Below are positions 17,375 through 25,856 of a stretch of DNA of 64,000 nucleotides, in pieces (within the stretch, counting starts at the first letter, position 1; each line of letters begins with the position of its first letter). The DNA is taken from assembly GCA_963678085.1 (NCBI GenBank), contig OY782680.1:868001-932000 (forward strand). Direction: 5' to 3'. The DNA is from Aliishimia sp963678085 (GTDB taxonomy: Bacteria; Pseudomonadota; Alphaproteobacteria; Rhodobacterales; Rhodobacteraceae). The notes under the pieces are model-generated. The model was not told where the DNA came from and did no database searches. It was given only the letters and a program-made list of their open reading frames with translations. Both the position numbers and the translations under genes were made by a program.

Positions 17375-17656
17375 TTAGCTACAGCCTTTGGTGCCAGCTG
17401 GGCAGTCGCTCGCGGCATGTGCCTTGGTGACTGTTGCCCGCTTCGATGTTGAATAGGCCATGGCCTGATCATAGGTCATGTCCTGGTTCGGCACGCCGCA
17501 GCAGATTGCACCATTGCTTGTGACCGGTTGCAGCCCGGAGGGGCAGAAATTTTCAACCGATTGCACCGGGTAGAGTTTGGGCTCTGCCATGCCTGCGCCT
17601 GTGCCGATCACAAGGCCAGCAATGCTCATGCCGAAGAGTTTGGTCAGTCTTTGCAT
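17375..17656 (-). CDS. Small secreted cysteine-containing protein, unknown function
   Basis: A 93-residue protein with a signal peptide (LTKLFGMSIAGLVIGTGAGMA). The mature part has five cysteines, including an adjacent pair (AICCGVPNQD), and ends CPAGTKGCS, suggesting disulfides in the periplasm. I recognise no family. It has its own upstream spacer and stands alone between cspA and thyX. Confidence 0.7.
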   Translation of the reverse strand: MQRLTKLFGMSIAGLVIGTGAGMAEPKLYPVQSVENFCPSGLQPVTSNGAICCGVPNQDMTYDQAMAYSTSKRATVTKAHAASDCPAGTKGCS

Positions 17657-17750
17657 ATGTCACCTCAAGGTTGGTTGCTTCCCACTACCCTATGGTGAAT
17701 ATGTGCCCTGAATTTTCCCATCAGTCCAGAAAAAAATGATTGGAAATCCG

Positions 17751-18662
17751 CTATTTACGCAGCAAGATCTCTTGAAACTCGCGCCACTCGCCTGCGCTCA
17801 TGCCGGAATTGTCTTTTGTGACGTCCTCTCCGGCCAGCATCCGGCGCACGCAATCCAGGGCCCGCCCCGAAAGCGTCGCCCCGCCCAGCCGGTAATCTTC
17901 AAAGGCGCGATAGGCAAAGGGCACCCAATCGGCCACAAGGCGGCAGATTTCTTCGGCATAGACGCGAATTTCATATTGCGCATGGCTATCGGCGCGCAGC
18001 CGCAGGAAATGCAGCAGGTTATGGAGGTCAACTTTCCAATACCATTGCGTGTAGATATTGGCGGGCAGGTTCATCCGGGCCAGCTCTCGCGCCAGCCCTT
18101 GCTGCCCGTCTTGCCCGATCATCTCTTCGTAATGGTCATAGGCGCGTGCGCTATCAGCTTTGAGATATTCCAGCACCCGCGCGGCCTCGTCTCCGGTTAG
18201 CGCCGCGCCGCGCCCTTGGTTGTTGACCACCGATTGCGCCGCAAGATGCTCCGGGGCTGGGATATAAAATTCGCGATCCAAAATCGAATAGCGCGCCGAA
18301 TATTCGTTCACATTGGCGGTGCGGTGCCTAATCCATTGGCGCGCCACGAAAACCGGCAGTTTCACATGAAGCTTGATCTCGCACATCTCAAAAGGGGTCG
18401 AGTGCCAATGCCGCATCAGATAGCGGATTAGCCCTTCATCATTCTGGACAGATTTTGTGCCTTTGCCATAGCTCACCCGCGCCGCTTGGCAGATCGCTGC
18501 ATCATCGCCCATATAGTCGATCACCCGCACAAACCCATGATCCAGCACGGGATGCGCGGTGTAAAGATGCGCCTCCATCGCCGGGACGGTGGCCCGCATG
18601 GTGTCGTGGCGGAGAGCGCGCTGCGCTGCGATTTCACTTTCTTGTTCTGGCGTCAGGGGCAT
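17751..18662 (-). CDS. thyX: ThyX, flavin-dependent thymidylate synthase
   Basis: A 303-residue enzyme that makes dTMP from dUMP using FAD and methylenetetrahydrofolate. The ThyX signature RHRTANVNEYSARYS is complete (RHR, NEYS, RY). Other conserved parts are MRHWHSTPFEMCEIKLHVK and NLPANIYTQWYWKVDLHNLL. The ATG at 18662 has AAAGGA at normal spacing; a more upstream start lacks one. Confidence 0.96.
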   Translation of the reverse strand: MPLTPEQESEIAAQRALRHDTMRATVPAMEAHLYTAHPVLDHGFVRVIDYMGDDAAICQAARVSYGKGTKSVQNDEGLIRYLMRHWHSTPFEMCEIKLHVKLPVFVARQWIRHRTANVNEYSARYSILDREFYIPAPEHLAAQSVVNNQGRGAALTGDEAARVLEYLKADSARAYDHYEEMIGQDGQQGLARELARMNLPANIYTQWYWKVDLHNLLHFLRLRADSHAQYEIRVYAEEICRLVADWVPFAYRAFEDYRLGGATLSGRALDCVRRMLAGEDVTKDNSGMSAGEWREFQEILLRK

Positions 18663-18789
18663 GGCGGGTCCTTTCTGGACAATCTTTAGTTGTTTTTTCA
18701 TATTTGGCCTGAGGAGACCAGTCATTATAGCGGCTGGCGCCTGCGGTGAATTGTTCTACACTCTCCTCAAACAACAGGAGATCCCGAAC

Positions 18790-19212
18790 ATGAAATACCT
18801 ACACACGATGGTGCGCGTCAAAGATCTTGAGGCTTCGATGGCCTTTTATGCGCTGCTTGGCCTCAAGGAAACCCGCCGCTATGACAGTGAGCAGGGCCGC
18901 TTTACCCTGGTATTCATGGCCCCGCCCGGTCAAGAGGACTGCCCCGTGGAGCTCACCTATAATTGGGATGGGGATGAGGGCCTGCCCGCCGATAGCCGTC
19001 ATTTTGGGCATTTGGCCTATGCGGTCGAGAATATCTATGAGACTTGCCAGCATCTGCAGGATAACGGCGTAGTTATTAACCGCCCCCCGCGCGATGGGCA
19101 TATGGCCTTTGTGCGCAGCCCTGACAATATCTCCATCGAGCTGCTGCAAGAAGGTGATCGTCTGGAACCTGCCGAGCCCTGGGCCAGCATGGAAAACACA
19201 GGGCACTGGTAA
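18790..19212 (+). CDS. gloA: Lactoylglutathione lyase (glyoxalase I)
   Basis: A 140-residue glyoxalase I. It isomerises the methylglyoxal-glutathione hemithioacetal to lactoylglutathione. The start MKYLHTMVRVKDLEASMAFY, the block CPVELTYNWD with a metal-binding glutamate, FGHLAYAVENIYETC with a histidine, and NISIELLQ with the final glutamate are all present. AGGAG precedes the ATG at 18790. The stop overlaps the next start (TAATG). Confidence 0.93.
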   Translation: MKYLHTMVRVKDLEASMAFYALLGLKETRRYDSEQGRFTLVFMAPPGQEDCPVELTYNWDGDEGLPADSRHFGHLAYAVENIYETCQHLQDNGVVINRPPRDGHMAFVRSPDNISIELLQEGDRLEPAEPWASMENTGHW

Positions 19213-19886
19213 TGCTAAGATGGCTCGCGGTTCTGTTGGCCATCGCGAGCCCCGTGGCGGCCCAGCCCTGTCGTCTTGCTTTGGCGCTCGCGCTCGATGT
19301 TTCCGGCTCGGTTGATGCGCGCGAATATCGGCTGCAAACGCATGGCATCATTACTGCTCTTGAAAACCCGCAGGTGCGCCAAGCCCTTTTTGCGCAGCCC
19401 CCCGTCGCGCTTTTTATCTATGAATGGAGCGGCACGGGGGCTCAGCGTATTTTGCTCGATTGGACACTGATTGAGAACCAGGCGGATCTCGCAATCGTAC
19501 TGGAAACATTGCGCCAGGTTAGACGCCAAGATAACGCGCCAGGCACGGCCATCGGCGAGGCGCTGCTTTTTGGCATGCGCGCCTTTAAGAGCCAAAACCA
19601 CTGCGCAAGCCATGTGATCGACATCTCGAGCGATGGGTATTCCAATCAGGGCCCAGAGCCCGCTCAGATCAAGCCAGCACTGAATGCGCGAGGGGGGATA
19701 ACGGTCAACGCTCTTGTGATCGGCACCGATAGGGGTAGGCTGGTGTCCTATTTTCGCAAGGAGGTGATCACTGGCCCAGACGCATTTATCGAAACCGCTC
19801 GTGTTTATGAAGATTACACTCGTGCGATAACGCGTAAGCTGGCTCGTGAGCTTGGTGCAGCGTTTCTATCTAGCCGAGCAAACTGA
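19212..19886 (+). CDS. Exported DUF1194 (VWA-like) protein
   Basis: A 224-residue protein with a signal peptide ending around VAAQPC. The block LALALDVSGSVDAREYRLQ carries a DxSxS metal-ion-dependent adhesion site, typical of the von Willebrand-like DUF1194 family, and HVIDISSDGYSNQG follows. Function is unknown; the location is probably periplasmic. It is translationally coupled to gloA, a linkage without obvious metabolic meaning. Confidence 0.82.
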   Translation: MLRWLAVLLAIASPVAAQPCRLALALALDVSGSVDAREYRLQTHGIITALENPQVRQALFAQPPVALFIYEWSGTGAQRILLDWTLIENQADLAIVLETLRQVRRQDNAPGTAIGEALLFGMRAFKSQNHCASHVIDISSDGYSNQGPEPAQIKPALNARGGITVNALVIGTDRGRLVSYFRKEVITGPDAFIETARVYEDYTRAITRKLARELGAAFLSSRAN

Positions 19887-19972
19887 GCCACCGGCTGCTA
19901 CCAAAACATGAAGTTAACCATAGGTTAGCTCTTTTGGTTGCAGCGCAGCGCCGCATGCGCCAAGTAGAGCGG

Positions 19973-20668
19973 ATGTCACATCGTATTTCCGCACTCTCCG
20001 TCCATCTGTTTACTGCAACCGGCGCCGTGTTCGCTATGCTCGCTATGCTTGAGGCGGTGCAGGGCGACTGGGCCATGATGTTTGTTTGGCTCGTTGTGGC
20101 CTTCATTGTGGATGGGCTCGATGGCCCGCTTGCGCGGCATTATGATGTAAAAACCCATGCGCCAGAGATCGACGGGGTGACACTGGATATTTTGATCGAC
20201 TATCTGACCTATATCTTTATTCCGGCCTTTGCGCTGTTCTCATCAGGGCTTATGGCGGGCTGGTCCGGCTGGGTGATGATTATCCTAGTGACCTTCGCCA
20301 GTGCGATTTACATGTCTGACACGCGCATGAAGACAAAGGATAATTCGTTCTCTGGTTTTCCGGCGTGTTGGAATATGTTGGTGCTGGTGCTTTTCGCGCT
20401 TGAGCCGATCTGGCAGGTGAGCCTTGCACTCGTGACTGTGCTGACCATCGCGATGTTTGTTCCGATCAAGTTCATTCACCCCGTGCGCACAGAGCGTTGG
20501 CGCTGGCTGAGCCTGCCGATGATCTTGGCCTGGACCTTCTTTGCGGGCTGGGCCGCCTGGGTAGATTTCCACCCCGAAAGCTGGGCGCATTGGGGTCTCT
20601 TGATCAGCTCCGCCTATCTGATGTGCGCAGGCGCAGCGCAGCAGTTGATCTATGGGGTGGATGGGTAG
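19973..20668 (+). CDS. pcs: Phosphatidylcholine synthase
   Basis: A 231-residue multi-pass membrane protein of the CDP-alcohol phosphotransferase superfamily. Pcs condenses CDP-diacylglycerol with choline. The catalytic motif spans DGLDGPLARHYDVKTHAPEI and continues DGVTLDILIDYLTY, giving the spaced aspartates. DTRMKTKDNSFSGFPACWN is also typical of Pcs. The ATG at 19973 places the first membrane segment close to the N-terminus; in-frame alternatives lie at 19955 and 19934. Confidence 0.92.
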   Translation: MSHRISALSVHLFTATGAVFAMLAMLEAVQGDWAMMFVWLVVAFIVDGLDGPLARHYDVKTHAPEIDGVTLDILIDYLTYIFIPAFALFSSGLMAGWSGWVMIILVTFASAIYMSDTRMKTKDNSFSGFPACWNMLVLVLFALEPIWQVSLALVTVLTIAMFVPIKFIHPVRTERWRWLSLPMILAWTFFAGWAAWVDFHPESWAHWGLLISSAYLMCAGAAQQLIYGVDG

Positions 20669-20677
20669 GTTCTCGGG

Positions 20678-21136
20678 TTAAATCAACCACCCGGCCCCTT
20701 CATGGCGCAGGAGGGCGAGTTTGGTTTCGACGCCCCCTGCGCCGGAAAAGCCCACGAGCTTGCCTCCGGCCCCGACAACGCGGTGACAGGGGATGATCAC
20801 GGGGATGGGGTTGCGCCCGCAGGCTTGGCCGACCGCTTGGGCAGAGGCACCGACGGCTTTGGCAATATCTCCGTAGCTGCGGGTTTGCCCATAGGGGATT
20901 TTGCGCATCTCTTCGCAGACGGCCTGGACCAGAGGCGGGCCCTCTACGTATAGGGGGAGATCGAACTCTTGCAGCTCTCCGCGTGCATAAGCTGCGAGCT
21001 GTTCAAGTGCCGCGTCCAGCACAGAGTTTTCGCTTCCGGCGACCGTTTCCCAGGTCACATGTGTGATGGAGCCCCCCGTTTCTGTCACGCAGAGGGCTCC
21101 AAATTGGGTATCAAGCGAGGCGCGCTGGGGGCTCAC
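20678..21136 (-). CDS. ogt: Methylated-DNA--protein-cysteine methyltransferase
   Basis: A 152-residue repair protein that transfers the alkyl group from O6-alkylguanine in DNA to its own cysteine. The active site IPCHRVVGAGGKLVGFSG is intact. PYGQTRSYGDIAKAVGA (helix-turn-helix) and ACGRNPIPVIIPCH are conserved. The GTG at 21136 overlaps the ileS stop (GTGA), so it is translated with ileS; an upstream ATG would lie inside ileS. Confidence 0.93.
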   Translation of the reverse strand: MSPQRASLDTQFGALCVTETGGSITHVTWETVAGSENSVLDAALEQLAAYARGELQEFDLPLYVEGPPLVQAVCEEMRKIPYGQTRSYGDIAKAVGASAQAVGQACGRNPIPVIIPCHRVVGAGGKLVGFSGAGGVETKLALLRHEGAGWLI

Positions 21137-24078
21137 GCCGCCCCATATCCAAGCTCTTTCAGGGCAGCGGCGCAGCGCGCGCTCACATCTGGGGGATCGA
21201 ACTGGCCGACCTCTGGCAGGATTTTCCAGGAGCGCTGACATTTATTGCCTTGCGCCTTTTGGAACACAACGCCCACATTGCTGGTATCGTCCAGGGTAAA
21301 GGCCCCGGCCGGTGCCTCTCCTGCGATGATTTCGATTTGCGAAGTGATGCAGATATCCTCAAAATCAATGCCTTGCAGCAGTTCAGCCATGTCCGCATCC
21401 ACATAAACCTGGGGCGCGGCTTCAAGGCTGGAGCCGATGGTTTTATTGCGCCGCTCGACCTCTAGCGCCCCTGTTACAACCCGGCGCACGCGGCGGATTT
21501 TGACCCATTTCTCGGCCAGCGCTTCATTGCGCCAACTGCCGGGCGTTTCCGGGATATCTTGCATATGGACCGAGCCTTGGCCCCCGCTGCGCTCTAGCCA
21601 GACCTCTTCCATGGTGAACACTAAGATCGGCGCAAGCCAGGTGCACAGCCGCTCTAGGATCAAATCCAGCACATGACGCGCTGCCGCCCGGCGCTGCGTG
21701 GAGCCATCACAATAAAGCGCATCTTTGCGGATATCGAAGTAATAGGCCGACAGATCCACCGTGGCAAAGTTAAACACCGCCTGGAACACGCCCTGGAAAT
21801 CAAAGCTCTTATAGCCTGCGCGCACGGTTTCATCCAGCTCCGACAAGCGATGCAGCACCCAGCGTTCCAGCTCTGGCATATTCGCCGGATCAACTGCAGG
21901 GGAGCCATCCACCCGCGAGCCCAGCAAAAAGCGGAAGGTGTTGCGCAAGCGGCGATAGCTGTCAGACACGCCCTTAAGGATCTCTGGCCCGATGCGTTGA
22001 TCTGCGGTGTAATCGGTCTGCGCCACCCAGAGCCGCAGGATATCCGCGCCATATTGCTTGATCACCTCTTGCGGCACGATGGTGTTGCCGATGGATTTGG
22101 ACATCTTCATGCCCTTTTCATCCAGCGTAAAGCCATGCGTGACCACATTGCGATACGGCGCGCGCCCGGTTGTGCCCACCGATTGCAGCAAGGAGGAATG
22201 GAACCAGCCCCGGTGTTGGTCGGTGCCCTCCATATAGACATCGGCAATGCCGTCCGCCGTGCCATCCGCGCGATCACGCAGCACGAAGGAATGGGTCGAG
22301 CCGGAATCAAACCACACATCGAGAATGTCGAACACTTGATCATAGTCGTCCGGGTTCACGATACCGCCCAGGAACCGCTCTTTGGCGCCCTCTTCATACC
22401 AGCAATCCGCGCCTTCGGCTTCAAATGCCTCAACAATGCGGGCATTGACCGCCTCATTGCGCAGCAAGAAATCATCAGCGGTTGGCAGCACGCCTTTGCG
22501 GGTAAAGCAGGTCAGCGGCACACCCCAAGCGCGCTGACGCGAGAGCACCCAATCGGGCCGCGCCTCCATCATGGAATACAGCCGGTTGCGACCCGATTGC
22601 GGGGTCCAGTTCACCTTGTCGATCTCATGCAAGGCGCGGTCTCGGATGGTGAAGGTGTCGTCCCCGATGCTCAGATCGTTGTCGATCGCGGCAAACCATT
22701 GCGGCGTGTTGCGATAGATCACCGGAGCCTTAGAGCGCCAGGAATGCGGATAAGAGTGCTTGATCTTGCCCCGCGCCAGCAGCCCGCCGGTCTCGGCCAG
22801 TTTGTCAATCACCGCCGTATTGGCGTCACCCTCGCCTCCTTTTCGGGACAGGATATATTTGCCACCGAAAAACGGCAGATCCTTACGGAAAGAGCCATCA
22901 TCCATGACGTTATAGGTGATCACCTGTTGCAACATACCCAGATCGCGGTAGAGCTCATATTCCTCCATCCCGTGCGAGGGTGCGCAATGCACAAAGCCGG
23001 TGCCTTCGGTGTCGGTGACGAAGTCAGCAGGACGGAAATCGCGTTCATCGTCCCACTCACCATCAGCTCCCTCCAAGTTCGCAAACGGGTGCGCCAATCT
23101 CACATGGTACAGCTCGTCTGCAGTCGCATCATGCAGTCTACGATACATTGTTTCGTCAAGTCGCGCCTTTCCAAATACATCATTTGCTGTTTTATCAGCT
23201 AAGATGTATCTGTCTCCAATTCGCGCCCAACACTCTTGAGGACGTCCAATAACTTCATACAAACCATAAGAGATGTCTTCGCTCCAAACTACGGCTTTGT
23301 TCGATGGAATAGTCCATGGGGTTGTGGTCCAAATTACCACATGGGCACCCGCCAATCGTGAAGCCCTATTATTTACGTCTTCTAAGTCCGAGCCGCTCGC
23401 TCCTGTCGCAATAACCCTAAACTTCACCCAGATCGTAAAGCTTTCCTTTTCGTGATACTCCACTTCCGCCTCAGCCAGCGCGGTTTGCTCGATGGGGGAC
23501 CACATCACCGGCTTAGAGCCCTGATAGAGCGTGCCATTCATCAGGAATTTCATGAACTCTTCCGCGATCACCCGCTCGGCGTGGAAATCCATCGTGAGGT
23601 AAGGCTGCTCCCAATTGCCGGTGATCCCGAGCCGTTTGAACTCCTCGCGCTGCACACCGACCCAATGCTCGGCAAAGGCGCGGCATTCGCCCCGGAACTC
23701 ATTGATCGGCACATCGTCCTTGTTCTTGCCCTTTTTGCGATATTGCTCTTCGATCTTCCACTCGATGGGCAGACCATGGCAGTCCCAGCCAGGGATATAG
23801 CGGCTGTCATAACCCATCATTTGATGGGAGCGCACGATGATGTCCTTGATCGTCTTGTTCAGAGCATGCCCGATATGCAGGTTGCCATTGGCATAGGGCG
23901 GCCCGTCATGCAGGCAAAACACCTCGCGCCCCTCTTGCGCGCGCAGCTGGTCATAGACCTTAAGCTCTTCCCAGCGTTTGAGCCAATCGGGCTCGCGTTT
24001 GGGCAGGCCCGCCCGCATGGGAAAGTCGGTTTCAGGCAGGTTCAGTGTAGTCTTATAGTCAGGCGTATCGGCGCACAT
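21133..24078 (-). CDS. ileS: Isoleucyl-tRNA synthetase
   Basis: A 981-residue class I synthetase. HIGH is in PPYANGNLHIGHALN (near residue 65) and KMSKS in DEKGMKMSKSIGNTIV. The CP1 editing-domain landmark WTTTPWTIPSN is near residue 250. The C-terminus lacks an obvious zinc-finger pair. Bases about 23080-23460 (residues about 206-333, inside the editing domain) are only about 46% GC, against 60-65% in the flanking parts of the gene, with AT-ending synonymous codons, but the frame is intact. ogt is coupled downstream. Confidence 0.97.
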   Translation of the reverse strand: MCADTPDYKTTLNLPETDFPMRAGLPKREPDWLKRWEELKVYDQLRAQEGREVFCLHDGPPYANGNLHIGHALNKTIKDIIVRSHQMMGYDSRYIPGWDCHGLPIEWKIEEQYRKKGKNKDDVPINEFRGECRAFAEHWVGVQREEFKRLGITGNWEQPYLTMDFHAERVIAEEFMKFLMNGTLYQGSKPVMWSPIEQTALAEAEVEYHEKESFTIWVKFRVIATGASGSDLEDVNNRASRLAGAHVVIWTTTPWTIPSNKAVVWSEDISYGLYEVIGRPQECWARIGDRYILADKTANDVFGKARLDETMYRRLHDATADELYHVRLAHPFANLEGADGEWDDERDFRPADFVTDTEGTGFVHCAPSHGMEEYELYRDLGMLQQVITYNVMDDGSFRKDLPFFGGKYILSRKGGEGDANTAVIDKLAETGGLLARGKIKHSYPHSWRSKAPVIYRNTPQWFAAIDNDLSIGDDTFTIRDRALHEIDKVNWTPQSGRNRLYSMMEARPDWVLSRQRAWGVPLTCFTRKGVLPTADDFLLRNEAVNARIVEAFEAEGADCWYEEGAKERFLGGIVNPDDYDQVFDILDVWFDSGSTHSFVLRDRADGTADGIADVYMEGTDQHRGWFHSSLLQSVGTTGRAPYRNVVTHGFTLDEKGMKMSKSIGNTIVPQEVIKQYGADILRLWVAQTDYTADQRIGPEILKGVSDSYRRLRNTFRFLLGSRVDGSPAVDPANMPELERWVLHRLSELDETVRAGYKSFDFQGVFQAVFNFATVDLSAYYFDIRKDALYCDGSTQRRAAARHVLDLILERLCTWLAPILVFTMEEVWLERSGGQGSVHMQDIPETPGSWRNEALAEKWVKIRRVRRVVTGALEVERRNKTIGSSLEAAPQVYVDADMAELLQGIDFEDICITSQIEIIAGEAPAGAFTLDDTSNVGVVFQKAQGNKCQRSWKILPEVGQFDPPDVSARCAAALKELGYGAA

Positions 24079-24254
24079 TGGCTTGCGTCCTTTGAAAAAT
24101 AGTCATGTCACGAGAGGATGCGGTTCGGTGCGATGGCTCAAGCACCTTTGCCCGGCGTCTGCGTCTCACAGCGCCGGGGATGTAATTCGTATGATGAAGC
24201 GTGTCGTCATGCCCGCGTTATAGGCCGTGCACGCGCGGCTCGCAACCCAAAGAC

Positions 24255-24287
24255 CCCAGCAAAACGATACCCGCAAATATCCTGTCC
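24255..24287 (+). repeat. 33-base dispersed repeat, copy 1
   Basis: The unit beginning CCCAGCAAAACGATACCCGC matches 30005-30037 at 31 of 33 positions. Both copies are intergenic; the other one sits just left of the IS4-type element. Confidence 0.7.
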
Positions 24288-24296
24288 ATCGCGCAG

Positions 24297-24358
24297 GCCG
24301 CCCCCTTCATTTGGCTAAAAATACCTTGCGGGGGCGCTAGGGTGCAAAACCCCCACTT
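24297..24358 (+). repeat. Intergenic hairpin repeat family, copy A
   Basis: It contains CATTTGGCTAAAAATACCTT followed by GCGGGGG and GGTGCAAAACCCCCAC. Related copies are at 46279-46337 (inverted) and 60610-60677. The end can fold as a GC hairpin around GCAAAA. Confidence 0.7.
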
Positions 24359-24408
24359 TGCTGAAATTCGGATTTTCGTATGAGTTATTTTGAACGTGCC
24401 CAGCCCAG

Positions 24409-25413
24409 CTATTTACCCGGCGAAAACAGCCCGGTCAGCGCGCCTTTCACCAATGTACTGGCCTTGGGGCGGCGTGTTTGGGAAAAGGGCAGGGGGCGGC
24501 ATACCTCTATTGCGGCAACGCCAACGCGGGCGGTGAGGGCGCCGTTGACCAGCCCTTCGCCAAAGCGGCGCGAGAGTTTGCCCAAGAGCGAGCCGCCCAA
24601 GATCGGCTCAAGCATATCATCGCCCACCGCAACCGCGCCCGTTGCAACAAGATGGGTCAGCACCGCGCGGGTGAGCCGCCAAGAGCTGAGCAACCCGCCC
24701 CGCCCCCCGTAGACTTCTGCAATGCGCCGGATCATACGCAGATTGGCCGTCAAAGCCGCAATCACATCAGCCAATGCCAAAGGAACAAGCGCTGTTACCG
24801 TCGCCACCTGCCGCGCTGCCGCTTGCACTTCGGCCTCTGCGGCGCGGTCCAGCGGGGCAAGCAATTCGGTTTCGGCCAAGGCAAAGAGGCTATCTGCATC
24901 AAGTTGATCGGGTTGCAGCTCGGCAAATCGCTCGCGGCCCCAACGCATCTCTTCGCGCGATTGATAAAGATGCGATATGCGATCAGTCACATCGCGCGCC
25001 GTTTGCAGGTCTTGCGCATTTTCAGCGGTACTGCGCAAATCATCGACCCGCGCCAGACGCCTCAGCGCAATCAACTCGCGCCCAGAGAGGGTCAGCAGCG
25101 CAAAGAGCACCAGCCCCACAAGCCCAGCTACCGTATAGCCCAGAGCCGGCGCGCGGGCGATCAAGCCCATCACAAAATCCCAAGCGGCCACAGAGATCAT
25201 CGCCCCAATCAAAGCCGCAAGCGCGCTCCAAAAGAGCTGTGCGATACGTGATCTGGGCCGCGCGGCGATTTGCGCGATAGCCTGCATGGCTTGGCCCTGA
25301 GGGGCAGGATTGGGCACTGGATTGGGCGCAGGATCGGGTACTGGGGGCGCTTTGGTCACGTCCGGCAGCGCGTCATCTTCGTCAATGTCAAACAGGATTG
25401 GTCCCTTAGCCAT
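24409..25413 (-). CDS. ycjF: YcjF/TIGR01620-type inner-membrane protein
   Basis: A 334-residue protein with a proline-rich cytoplasmic N-terminus, two membrane segments (LFWSALAALIGAMISVAAW and YTVAGLVGLVLFALLTL) and a C-terminal DUF697-like region (QVATVTALVPLALADVIAAL, ending near LTARVGVAAIEVCRPLPF). Function is unknown; in E. coli the partner YcjX is encoded beside it, as here with a GNAT gene between. The ATG at 25413 overlaps the previous stop (TAATG). Confidence 0.85.
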   Translation of the reverse strand: MAKGPILFDIDEDDALPDVTKAPPVPDPAPNPVPNPAPQGQAMQAIAQIAARPRSRIAQLFWSALAALIGAMISVAAWDFVMGLIARAPALGYTVAGLVGLVLFALLTLSGRELIALRRLARVDDLRSTAENAQDLQTARDVTDRISHLYQSREEMRWGRERFAELQPDQLDADSLFALAETELLAPLDRAAEAEVQAAARQVATVTALVPLALADVIAALTANLRMIRRIAEVYGGRGGLLSSWRLTRAVLTHLVATGAVAVGDDMLEPILGGSLLGKLSRRFGEGLVNGALTARVGVAAIEVCRPLPFSQTRRPKASTLVKGALTGLFSPGK

Positions 25414-25856
25414 TAGCTCTGCTCCCACCGGTAATAGATATCTGGCAAACCTTCATCATTCTCTGTGCCCTCTGTGCGGCGGACTTCATAGAACCCGTGC
25501 CCGAGATAAAAGGCTTGCGCTGGGGTGTTGGCCTGAAAGGTCCAAAGCTCGATTGACGCGGAGCGGGCCATACAGTCCTCTAGCAAGGCGGTGCCAGCGC
25601 CAGCACTGCGGTTTTCGGCTCTGACATAAAGCGCATGCAAGTTGGGCGGGGCAAAGGCGCAAAACCCGATCACGCGCCCCTGTTTTTCGGCGACACGCAC
25701 CCAGCCGCGATCAATCATAGTGCCTGCAAAGCTCAACTCTTCAGCGCGGCTGTAGAGGCGGGGCATCCAAGGGGTTTCGTCGATGAAGTCAGAGAGGATC
25801 ACCCCAACAGCACCCGCATCGGTTGGGCGCGCGGGGCGCAAGGTCAAATCGCTCAT
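25413..25856 (-). CDS. GNAT-family N-acetyltransferase
   Basis: A 147-residue GNAT protein. The acetyl-CoA-binding part is VIGFCAFAPPNLHALYV then RSAGAGTALLEDCMA, and the C-terminal FYLGHGFYEVRRTEGTEND is also family-typical. The acceptor is unknown. Its start overlaps the ycjX stop by four bases and its stop overlaps ycjF, so the three form one translational unit. Confidence 0.88.
   Translation of the reverse strand: MSDLTLRPARPTDAGAVGVILSDFIDETPWMPRLYSRAEELSFAGTMIDRGWVRVAEKQGRVIGFCAFAPPNLHALYVRAENRSAGAGTALLEDCMARSASIELWTFQANTPAQAFYLGHGFYEVRRTEGTENDEGLPDIYYRWEQS

Larger units (their letters stand above)
24079..24408. other. 330-base intergenic region with dispersed repeats
   Basis: No convincing gene lies here. 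It holds two repeat units that recur elsewhere in the window: a 33-base unit at 24255-24287 and a GC-rich hairpin unit at 24297-24358. The ileS promoter must be in the 24080-24250 part; no clear box was seen. Confidence 0.6.

Noticed and set aside
21673..23202. Long open frame (509 codons) antisense to ileS
   Set aside because: It mirrors the third-position bias of ileS, has no ribosome site or family resemblance, and ends inside the low-GC block.
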